A stretch of DNA of 64,000 nucleotides, from positions 27,246,571 through 27,310,570 of the forward strand of contig CM060107.1 in NCBI GenBank assembly GCA_030522415.1, read 5' to 3'. A program made the translations under genes and the position numbers. Positions 12,267 through 21,724 of the stretch are shown here, in pieces. This DNA is from Channallabes apus. Taxonomy: Eukaryota > Chordata > Actinopteri > Siluriformes > Clariidae. A model generated the notes under the pieces. That model was not told the origin of the DNA. It saw nothing but the letters and a program-made list of their open reading frames with translations, and did no database searches. Numbering within the stretch: position 1 is the stretch's first letter; every line of letters begins with the position of its first letter.

Positions 12267-13017
12267 GTAAAACATAGGCTACATTTTGTGGAATAAAATC
12301 ACTGTCAAAAATATTCATGCGTAAAAAAAAAAAGATTTGTGTGTAATTCTGTCTTTTGTCTGAGTTGGATTCCAAAATATATGGCCCCGACAGCTTACAG
12401 ATACGAGATTTTGTGTGTTTGTTACAATACAACTCTGAAATATACAACTCTGACCGTTTTTAGCAGTGGTTCTCAAACTTTTTCTGTCATTCCCCACTTA
12501 AGGGGGTGAGCGAATTTTCAAGCCCCACTTGTCAACAAAATAATAACGAAATCGGCCAAGTTTACTGTTTATTGAAATATCAATTTCTAAACCAATAAGA
12601 TCAAACAACACCAAGTTCAAAACAGATAAAATACACGTGCAATTGTTATAAAAGGCTTACGTTGTCACTTATCATTGCATAATTGACCCCATCTTTATTA
12701 GCAGCTCAACAGTCGTTTGTAGTTTTTTTTGCACTGGCCAATTCTGTATGCAACTTTGAATGAATTGAATTGTGCTTTGCTGTCCACTGATTCAGATTTT
12801 ACCATGAGATTATCCTGCTGTCTGTATTCTACCAGCTTTCTTTGAAAGAAGTCTAGTGGCTTATTAACGTGACTGGAGTGTGTTGTCTCTAAGTGTCTTC
12901 CTAATTTGTTGGGTCTCATGCGGTCTGCTGCCAGCGGTTTAAGACACAAAACACACACGAGCCTCTCCTCTGCCCCCACCATCCCCACCATGAATCCAAG
13001 CTCAAGATAGGCGTCAT

Positions 13018-13600
13018 TAGCGGTGGGCGATATAACCAAAATCTTCTAACACAGGAGAAGCAATTTTCTACCTCGATAACGATCACAATCGCAATTGCTA
13101 TATCACAATATAGCAACTTGTATCTGAAAATACATAAATAAAAATTCTAACACAAAGAAACTGTTTTACATAATGTCATTTTATTTAAACTGTGAATTGC
13201 TGAGGTTTGCCACATTTTTTTTTACTTTGGCCATATTCGTTTGGATGCTTGGATTTCAGATGATAGAAAAGGTTTGACGTGTTTCCACCACTTGTTAAAA
13301 CAGTGCACTTGCGTACCTTGCAAATCACGTTCATCTCATTCATATCACTTTTCTTATACCCAAACCAATTCCACACCACAGACGATGCAGCGTTTTTCTT
13401 TACAATCTCCTCGTTCTTGGTTTCGTCACATGTAAGTAAAGTCACTGCTGCACCGTCTTCTTCCATTGTCGAAGTGTATGTGAAGCCAAACACGCCAAAA
13501 GTGGGACGAAACCGTGGCACCCGATTAAACCAAATACCTCCACAAATACAGCGCAGCGCGACTATCTGAATAGCGCAGTGATGATCTGGTTTATTTGCGC
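13018..13600 (-). mobile_element. second hAT (ZBED1-like) fragment nested in the first
   Basis: Starts AGCGGTGGGCGATAT, a terminal sequence of hAT-Ac elements. The - strand frame 13185-13482 encodes a BED zinc finger (SVVWNWFGYKK, then C..C, L.YH and LKSKHP spacing) starting at a MEEDGAAV methionine. The rest of the transposase is deleted. The upstream limit is unclear; 13600 is approximate. Confidence 0.65.
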
Positions 13601-13620
13601 AGCCCGGTGGATCGCGCAGC

Positions 13621-13814
13621 GCCGCTCGAATCACAAACCTGCGCGACTCACTGTGTTTTATTTAAAAACTATTTAAAATGTCAGGACTGTTTAATATTGT
13701 TTCCGCCTTGCCATGCCTGGTTTGTACGTGCGCATCCCAGCGGGGTAAAATGTACTTTGATGGTCGGCCCGCAGGGCTGCCCAGTGGGTCGCGCAGGTTT
13801 GTGATTCGAGCAGC
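13621..13814. repeat. 33-bp inverted repeat inside the hAT insertion
   Basis: Arms 13621-13653 and 13782-13814 are inverted copies with two mismatches (core CTCGAATCACAAACCTGC), separated by 128 bp. It may be another fragmentary element. Confidence 0.8.
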
Positions 13815-14699
13815 GCTGCTCAAGTTAAACGTTAAACCTTTATTGTTGCACTATGGTTCCACTTTTTCTCTCGGCCCACAACTGATGTTATTTTAAACTT
13901 ACTTGTATTAATGATCCATTTATTTGTGTGTGATTTAGTTTTTTGCTATTATTTTCCACTAATTTCGTCTCGTTCATTGCGCCCCACCTGTCATGTCTGT
14001 ATTCCCCACTAGTGGGGCGCGCCCCACACTTTGAGAACCACTGGTTTACAGATACAAATCTCGTTTTTACAACTCTCCTGTTTCACGGAGGCGGGGCGCA
14101 TGCGCAGAATCGATTCATCTTCCCTCGGATAGTAATGCCTGTGCATGTGGCCATGATGACATATTTTTGACAGTGTGTTCACGCACAGCATTCGTAGCCG
14201 TAATTTCGCAGTTCGTCCGTGAAATAGAGGTGTTGTAAAAACGAGATTTGTATCTGTAAACGGTCAGAGTCGTATATTTCAGAGGTGTACTGTAACAAAC
14301 ACACAAAATCTCGTATCTGTAAGCTGTCGTTGCCGTAGATTTTGGAATCCAACTCAGACAAAAGACAGTATTACACACATCTTTTTTTTTTTACGCACAA
14401 ATATTTTTGACAGTGATTTTATTCCATATTTTTGGAGAATATTGAAGTCAATAAATGGACACTGATTGTACATAAGTTGTATACTGCTACTGCCATTGTA
14501 GACACAAAAGAAATAAAAAGTAGCATACAGAAGCATCACTTACAGTACACTACTTGCCACCAGTACTTTCTATTTGACTCACTACAAAGTCAATCAACAT
14601 ATTATTGGTACTGAATCACAGGCTGAAATGACTACAAATTCAACTCCAGGTTGATTTATCCATTGTAACAAAACTGTGAAAGATGGAATTATAGCTTTT

Positions 14700-15702
14700 C
14701 TATAGTTTGTTCCATATTAGTTAGTTAGTTAGTTAATTAGTTAGTTAGTTACAGGGTTTGACATTGGCACCCGCCCACCGCGGGTGAAATTCGGCTGTGG
14801 CGGGTAATAACTTTAGTCTCACTAGCCACTTTGGTGTGTAGTTTACAACAAAAATATATTGTCATACCAAAGAATAGTTTTCTCTAAAGGCATCTGATAT
14901 AATAAACACATTGCAATGTAATATTACGTGCACAAAACTCCTATTCGCACATGCATTGCGTGCACGCGCTCATACACACACACTTTTATTTCCTGTTTGG
15001 TGTGTGTGTGCATCATTTCCTTAAAGGGCTATTGCTTCTCAACAGGATGAGAATGTTTGCCCCTTTTGCATAGGTTATTTACTGATTTTATATATAAAAA
15101 AGTAATCACTATTAAAAATCTATTTAGATTTCATGTTGAATGATAGAAAATTCATCAATTGATTGAATTACCTCACACTATAAAGAGTCAACACAACAAG
15201 ATAGACCAGAGTCCATTGTCCTAACTCAGAATTCTGATATAATAATACATAATGAATAATAATACCTGGTAATAGTACACATAATAACACACTAAAATGA
15301 TAAATGTTCTAAGATGCTGTATTTTTAATATCAGAATGAGTTCAGTTGTACTGAATCTGTTATTTTTCAATTTCATGTGGTAAGAGGCTTGAATTTAAGT
15401 TCAATAAACAGAATATACTGTTCATGTTTGCATGTTTTTATATTGGGAGCTATCTTAACAGTACTGAATACTTGACTACTACTATAGTGATACAGTGTAT
15501 GCTGTCATTTATAAGTAAATCTAGATATAACAAACATTAACGTATCATTGTGAAGAAAAAAACAGATTTTCTGGTAACAAAATTGTGGCTAGTAAAAAGG
15601 CTGAATGGCTAGTGACTCTGGAAATCCACTAGCCACATTGGCCAGTGAGCAGAAAAGTTAATGTCATGCCCTGGTTAGTTAGTTAGTTAGTTAGTTAGTT
15701 CC
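14700..15702. repeat. (TTAG)n array split by a hAT insertion
   Basis: TTAG units occur at about 14718-14751 and 15674-15701, separated only by the 922-bp element at 14752-15673. Confidence 0.85.
14752..15673. mobile_element. non-autonomous hAT element inserted in a TTAG array
   Basis: Termini CAGGGTTTGACATTGGC and GTTAATGTCATGCCCTG are inverted; 8-bp duplications GTTAGTTA lie at 14744-14751 and 15674-15681. Sub-terminal CACTAGCCA motifs are also inverted (CTCACTAGCCACTTTGG / CCACTAGCCACATTGG region). No coding capacity. Confidence 0.85.
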
Positions 15703-15905
15703 AACATGACTGTGCACCAGTGCACAAAGCAAGATCCATAAAGACATGATGAGCTAGTTTGGCGTGGAAAAACTTGACTGGCCAGCACTGGCCTGACCTC
15801 AACTTGATAGAACACCTTTGGGATGATTTAAAGCGGGGACTGCGAGCCAGGCCTTCTCGTCCAACATCAGTGTCTGACCTTATAAAAGTACTTCCGGAAG
15901 AATGG
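15697..15905 (+). mobile_element. Tc1-like transposase C-terminal fragment
   Basis: The frame reads FQHDCAPVHKARSIKT, then after two stops a block ending PDLNLIEHLWDDLKR and RARPSRPTSVSDL. These are the second catalytic Asp and the DDE-terminal region of a Tc1 family distinct from the one at 16290. Stops show it is a relic. Confidence 0.8.
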
Positions 15906-15918
15906 TCAGGGAGTCAGA

Positions 15919-16262
15919 TGACGAGGTATATGACGTAACATAATATGATACAAAAACGTAAACATAATGGGAGAATTCCTTGGGAAAGGTTTGCCTACAG
16001 TATAATGGGTTAATAATTTGGTAAGGAGGGAAAAAAAAGAACTAAGGAAGGAGATAAGGTGTGCATCCCTCCCCTTGAAAACTGTATATAATGAGCCTGC
16101 ATGTAAATGTCAGATGGTCTGCTCTTGATCATGCTTGGATTTATGACCTAAGCATTCAAGTGCGGCTCACTTGGGTTTTATTGCTGCAATAAATCCTACT
16201 TACTTCATCTAGATCTGCACAGAGTCCTGAGTTGTTCTTTGGTTCTTTTGACTAGCGATACA
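15919..16262 (+). mobile_element. possible solo LTR
   Basis: Shows LTR-like order: TATATAAT at 16085-16092, AATAAA at 16188-16193, a pyrimidine-rich tract, and an end in CA near 16262; a TG occurs at 15919. No target-site duplication was found and no internal region is present, so the boundaries are guesses. Confidence 0.35.
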
Positions 16263-16284
16263 GCTTTTGTTTAATGTTTTAAAA

Positions 16285-16690
16285 TTAGGTAACATTAACA
16301 AGTGGAAGACTAAAAATCTCCCACAGATCCTTATGGCAACGTACTCTCAGAGGATTGTTACTCTCCACAAAGATGGGTTAGGCTACAAGATCAGTAACAC
16401 CCTGAAACTGAGGTCAACAAGTTGGTTTTTCATGGCCATAATTCCAGAAGGAAACTTCCTCTGAAGCTGGCTCACATTAAAGCCCACAGTTAGCTGAAGA
16501 CAGCCTATCCAAGAGCATGAATTACTGAAACCATGTCCTGCGGTCAAGATAAACTTGTTTAGGTCAGATGGTGTCCAGTATGTGTGGCAACACCCTCGTG
16601 AGGAGTACCTAAAATCGTCTCTTGCCTACACTCAAGCATGGTGGTGGTACAGTAGCTGCATGAGGCTGCTGGTACTGGGGGGGGGGGGGG
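16285..16690 (+). mobile_element. Tc1-like transposase remnant (N-terminal to mid part)
   Basis: Reads RIVTLHKDGLGYKISNTLKL (helix-turn-helix region) and, after frame breaks, a region like INLFRSDGVQYVWQHPREEY followed by LKHGGGTVAA, matching the middle of a fish Tc1 transposase. Ends in a poly-G run at about 16677-16694. Confidence 0.75.
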
Positions 16691-16699
16691 GGGGTAAAT

Positions 16700-18855
16700 G
16701 ATACCATGATATCATTATGGAAGAGGGGAAGAGGATCCCACAAATTTGTATGGTCCTATCAAACTGACAAACACATGAACATGATGAATAGGACATGTGA
16801 CTTTGCAAGGTTAAACAATGTACAGCTGTTATCACTTAGGATGTACTCACAATTGTTGAATTGTGTAAGATATTTTGATAATAATGGCTATATGCGGGTT
16901 ATTTTCAGAGGACAGTAAATCTGTTATGTTATACAAACTGCACATTGACTACTCTAAAATATATCCAAGGTGCATTTCTATAGTATTATCCGCTGAGAAA
17001 ATATACTAAAATGTCACAAACGATCAAGCAAAGCTGAGCTGTATGCTTTTTTTTTTTTTTTTTTTTTTTTTGCAAAAAGAGTGGTATAAAGTTACCCAAC
17101 AGCATGGCAAAACGCATGGAATCTGTAATTGCAAATCAGGGTTATTCAATCAAACACTGATTTACGGTATTTATGTTAATATTTACGGATTTATTTATGT
17201 TATGTTTTATTTAAGTTATTAAACCTCTGCAAATACTGCATGATCTTGGGATATTTTGATATGTTATGTTGTCATTCCCTTTAAATATACACCCTAAATA
17301 ACAATAGTTATATTTTAATATAGTCCATCTTACTATGCATGAAATTACACATTGATAATTGGAAGCAAAATGTAAATTTTCTGTGCCTGCTATTATGTAA
17401 AATACGCCACATCCTTTTTGACCTTTCTTGGGGTTGTACATGTCTTGAGGGATGTTTTGCTTGTAATCTATAAGCCTTATGCAGAAGCAGCTTTAAAACC
17501 TCCAACAAGCCGCCCTCCGCTTCTTCTTTCATCTGAACCTAAGACCTTCATGGTGTATGAGCTGAGTACAAAATGCTGGATTAGGAAACAGGTGATATGC
17601 AAGACAGCAGAACAATCTAATAAGTATGATATTTGTTAGAAAAGAGATACAGTAGACATAGACATAGACATGTGTGAGAGACAGCGGGATTTATGTTAAT
17701 GGTTTATTAGTGAAACACTCTTTCATGTAATGCACAAAAACACAACAAACAGACATTATTTACTGAGCAGATGAGCAGAGCTTTTTACTATCTTGGAGCA
17801 AAAACAGAAGAGGTATTATGACTGGAATCAGAATTTATACTGTAACAATCCAAATTCTGACCCAGAGCCACAATAACAAGTACCTTCTCCAGTACAGTCA
17901 ACAAAAGTTCACTTTGCATGCTCCAGTTTGTTCCACTACAAGAAAAGAGTTTTGATAATGTGGTTATTAAAACTCCATGGATTCTCTGTCTTTGTGCAAA
18001 AAACAAGCCTTTTATCAATTTCGAAGATTGGGCATTAATCTTTGATTTAAACCATCATACATATTAAGCATACTTGCAAAAGCAAGAACATTAAACAACA
18101 ATCAATGTCATGATAATATAAAGTAAACCTTCGTTCAATTTTTTTATTTAATGCAATAAATGTAACCAAATCAAAATATGCATAATTTGCAGTTTATTTC
18201 TGCTCTCATCCCAAGAGATGTTGGCTACAAAAACAAGGCCAGGGCAGTCAGATCACATTACCCTCTGTACACGAGCAATACCAGAGCATGCATGAATTTC
18301 ATGAAACCTTAATTAATGTACAGCAGCTGGAAAACATTCACAAACATAGGAAGGCAGTAATGAAAGATTGTCTCTCAGGCTAAAGCTACAGTATAACAAA
18401 AAAAAGATAATTACAATTTCTCTGGAGCTAACTCTCAATTTACTGCACTGTACTGTATGTTTCCAAGGATGACTAACATTGAAGAATCGTTTAACTTCTC
18501 CACATACAGTACAGTATGTTATCAACAACTAAAAGAGAACTCTTAACGAACACAGAGTAGATTCGTTTCTTTGTTTGTTTGTTCATTCATTTTAATTTTT
18601 CAAATAGGTTTCTAAACGTTTTGTAAAATAAAAACACCACTGAATTCCAACACTACTATACTGTAAAACTTGAACTCTGTAACAAAAAAAAACTACTTGA
18701 AACCTAAAGTTTTTTTTTTTAAATCCAATGTATATACATTTACCAGCTAGGGTTAGATCCCCTTATGCCTTTAGAACTGTCTAAATTCTGGCATACTGTA
18801 GATTCAAAAAGGTGCTGAAAACATTCCTTAAAGATTTTGGACCACATTGATATGA
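16700..18855. other. unassigned AT-rich sequence
   Basis: Contains a poly-T run (about 17048-17071) and several TACAGTA/TACTGTA words, including a tandem pair at 18505-18516. No gene or repeat family recognised. Confidence 0.4.
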
Positions 18856-18897
18856 TACCATCACTGTGAGGGTTGCCCACTAGAGGGCAGTGTTTTT

Positions 18898-19345
18898 CGC
18901 CAGCGGGCCTCAGTGGAGGCTCCAGTTTCGCCAGCGGGCCTCAGTGGAGGCTCCAGTTTCGCCAGCGGGCCTCAGTGGAGGCTCCAGTTTCGCCAGCGGG
19001 CCTCAGTGGAGGCTCCAGTTTCGCCAGCGCGCCTCAGTGGAGGCTCCAGTTTCGCCAGCGCGCCTCAGTGGAGGCTCCAGTTTCGCCAGCGCGCCTCAGT
19101 GGAGGCTCCAGTTTCGCCAGCGCGCCTCAGTGGAGGCTCCAGTTTCGCCAGCGCGCCTCAGTGGAGGCTCCAGTTTCGCCAGCGCGCCTCAGTGGAGGCT
19201 CCAGTTTCGCCAGCGCGCCTCAGTGGAGGCTCCAGTTTCGCCAGCGCGCCTCAGTGGAGGCTCCAGTTTCGCCAGCGCGCCTCACGGGAGGCTCCAGTTC
19301 TCCAGCGCGCCTCAGGGGAGGCTTCAGTTCCACCAGCGCGCCGCA
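18898..19345 (+). repeat. 31-bp tandem repeat array, about 12 good plus 2-3 degenerate units
   Basis: Unit begins CGCCAGCGSGCCTCAGTGG and has period 31 bp from 18898. Twelve near-identical copies run to 19269, the first four with GCGGGCC and the rest with GCGCGCC; later copies decay. As 31 is not a multiple of 3, all three forward frames read the same 31-residue peptide cycle and remain open. Confidence 0.97.
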
Positions 19346-19990
19346 GGGGCATCTTCATGTCCCCAGAGCCCAGCCAGGACCTCGCCAGGGAAAACCCTCA
19401 CCACGCTCTCTAGCTTCGTTCGCAGCGGTGACAGCGACCCACCACCGCTGGACTTCGAGAGCGTGCTTCCATCGCCACCCGGTGTCAAAGGAGGCCACAG
19501 TACTGCAGAGGCCGCCCGGCGTGAGGACAACACAGTGCTGCATCGGCCGCCCGACTTGGAGGGCGACTCAGTGCTGCAGGCAACGCTCCACCGGCAAGAG
19601 CGACACAGCACTGCCTCCAACGCCCGGCCTACACCAGCGATCCGGCACTGCCTCCGCCGCCCGGCCTGCGGCATCGGCCCAGTGCTGCCTCCGCCACCCG
19701 ATGACGTCATGAGCTCACCGCCGCTCAGCCCCGAGGACGAGCCATTGCTGCCTCCGCCACCCAGCCTCGGGTGCAGGCCGCTGCTGCACCCGGTGCCTGG
19801 CTTTGGCGGCAATTCAAGCTCGCCCACCCTCCCACCCACCTTGGGGAGCCTGCTCGTCGGCGTCGCAGTCGGGTGGAATGACCCGGGACATGGGGAAGGG
19901 TACCCAGGACCTCCGTTAGCGCTCCGGAGGAGCGTTTTTAAGGGGGGGGGGTACTGTGAGGGTTGCCCACTAGAGGGCAGTGTTTTTTAG
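19346..19990 (+). pseudogene. proline-rich 3' end of the retrotransposon reading frame
   Basis: The frame continuous with the tandem array runs to a stop at 19988-19990, inside the right LTR. It is Pro/Ser-rich with recurrent LPPPP motifs, GC-rich, and has no recognisable enzymatic domain. It precedes the polypurine tract as expected for the 3' end of an LTR-element ORF. Function unknown. Confidence 0.45.
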
Positions 19991-20984
19991 TTGTAGTTTT
20001 TGTTCCTAGACTCAGTTTCCCAGAAGCCTCCTCGGTCAGGTGACGTGGATGCTCACCTGAACTGAGGAGGGTCATTAGCACTTTTATAAATACCTGTTTG
20101 TTCTGGGAAACTGGGTCGAGTATTGATTTCTGTTATGTGGGTTTTGTTTTGTTCTTTTCTGTTTTAGTTTAAACAGTATGGTTGGCCTTTTTGTTTCAGG
20201 AGCACTTTAAGTTAAGTTTGTATTTGCTTTGATTTAGTTTATGTCTCTTTGTCTCTGTGTCTCCTAGCAGGATTAGCCTCTAGGAGAATTAGCCTTTTGT
20301 GTTTACCCTTTTGTGTAAGTAACCCCCATTGCATGTTTAGCTAATAGTCTGTTTCAATACTAATGAGGGTGATACTAACATGTCTAGATCTTAGTCTGTC
20401 TAGTCTTCGTGTCTGTCTAGTCTCATTGTCTGCTTAGCTCTTAGTCTGTTTAGGTACTAACATCTTTAGCCACTAACCTTTAGAGTTCTTAGTCTGTTTC
20501 ATAACCTAGTCTGCTGTGTACCTTGTCTGTTCATTCCCTTGTGTCTCAGGCTACTGGCTGGTGTAGCCATTAGTCTGATTAGCTATGAGCTAGCTTAGCA
20601 GCTAATGTGCAGCTCAGCCAATAGACCTAGCCAAGCCTGTCTTGTGTTTGTTTATCCCTTGCATGCATAGTCCCTTGTGTTTAGTCCTCTAGGCTGTTTA
20701 GTATGTCTTGTCTTGTCCAGTTTGTATCCCAATGTCTGTATTGTGTATCAATGTACTGTATGTAATCCCTAGTATTATGTCTAAGTGTTTGAGTTCTGTT
20801 TGTATTTTGCTCCAAAGTTTAAGCCAACTTCCTTAGTTCATGTTTTGTTCATGTTTGCATTTTATTATTAAAGACTTTTGTTTCACTGCATCCCCTCTGC
20901 ATCTATGCCTCCACACCAAGCCCACAGTCCAACACCATAGCAGATCGTGACAATCACGCTTAACTTGCACATTATCATGTGGTC

Positions 20985-21720
20985 ATAAAAGGGAGGACAT
21001 GGTCAGTAACAATCCCCAAGTAGGCGGTGGCACTTAAACAATACTCAACTTGTCTTAAGGGTCCCAAATTAGCTGTGAAAATATCCCAACAACATTACAC
21101 CACCACCATAACCACTGGTACAAGCCAGGAAGGATTCATGCTTTCAGGTTTTTTAAATGTCAGATTCTAGCCCTACCGTCTGAATGTCAAAGCAGAAATC
21201 AAAACTCATCAGACCATGCAATATTTTTCCAGTCTTCTATTGTCCTATTTTGGTTAGCCCATGTGGATTGTAGCCTAATTTTCCTGTTCTTACCTGACAG
21301 GATTGGCACACGGTGTGGTCTTCTGCTGCTGTAGCCCATAAGGTTCAATGTGTTACAGTATGTGCTCAGAGATGCTCTTTGGCATATATCAGTTTGGCCT
21401 TCTCCCCTGATCTCTGGTCTCAGAGAAAATATTTTTTGGATAATTAATGTATATTTTCTCTTTTTCAGACCATTCTCTATAAACTCTAGAGATGGTTGTG
21501 TGTGGAAAATCTCAGTAAATCAGCAGTTTCAGAAAATCTTAGACCGGCCTGTCTGCTACCAAAAAATATGCCACATTAAACCATCTTCAATCACATTCTA
21601 ATGCTTAGTTTGAAATTCAGTAGATCATCTTCACCATGTCTACATGCCTAAATGCACTGAATTGATTCTATTTGATTGGTTGATTACATATTTGCATAAA
21701 TAAGCAGTTGATCATGCACA
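20985..21720 (-). mobile_element. Tc1-like transposon remnant, 5' and middle part
   Basis: On the - strand this matches the same Tc1 family as 1-470: the 5' end near 21720, a degraded helix-turn-helix region, and the section up to the TGACCATGTCC-like block at 20985-21005. Many indels and stops. It begins a few tens of bases from the LTR element's right duplication. Confidence 0.8.
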
Positions 21721-21724
21721 CCTA

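Larger units (their letters stand above)
12464..14043 (-). mobile_element. hAT element related to ZBED5/SCAND3-type transposons, degraded
   Basis: Ends CAGTGGTTCTCAAA...TTTGAGAACCACTG are hAT termini, flanked by an 8-bp duplication GTTTTTAG (12456-12463) / GTTTACAG (14044-14051), two mismatches. On the - strand, 12698-13015 encodes the N-terminal part of a BED/ZBED5-like transposase (DAYLELGF, CVLC...H...H spacing, DFFQRKLVEY, KVAYRIGQCKK). The catalytic domain is missing. Another hAT fragment interrupts it immediately upstream of that segment at about 13018. Confidence 0.85.
12290..14431. mobile_element. foldback-type MITE with long inverted repeats, split by a hAT insertion
   Basis: The outer ends GGAATAAAATCACTGTC and its complement begin inverted arms of about 220 bp. 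The left arm is 12290-12463 continued at 14052-14095; the right arm is about 14214-14431. They share features such as TGAGTTGGATTCCAAAAT and GATACGAGATTTTGTG. A hAT element at 12464-14043 interrupts the left arm; with it removed the arms align continuously. No clean target-site duplication was identified; long arms suggest a foldback or Mutator-like origin. Confidence 0.75.
18865..20952 (+). mobile_element. internally deleted LTR retrotransposon
   Basis: Flanked by a 5-bp duplication ATCAC (18860-18864 and 20953-20957). The right LTR (19955-20952, 998 bp) starts TGTGAGGG and ends GTGACA; it holds a TATAAATA box at 20085-20092 and is preceded by a polypurine tract AAGGGGGGGGG ending 19951. The left LTR is reduced to its first 33 bases (18865-18897), which then run directly into a tandem array. 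Ty3-type fish elements have the same polypurine/LTR junction. All gag, protease and polymerase sequence is missing. Confidence 0.85.

Noticed and set aside
14281..14293. TACTGTA in the foldback arm as another 5-bp footprint
   Set aside because: The paired arm has TACAATA at the same length (complement TATTGTA), so this one arose by substitution, not insertion.
18898..19345. CRISPR-like or functional coding repeat
   Set aside because: Units abut without spacers and lie in a eukaryotic LTR element; no protein domain is recognisable.
19324..19839. 171-codon - strand frame
   Set aside because: Antisense shadow of the GC-rich, proline-rich end of the LTR element frame.
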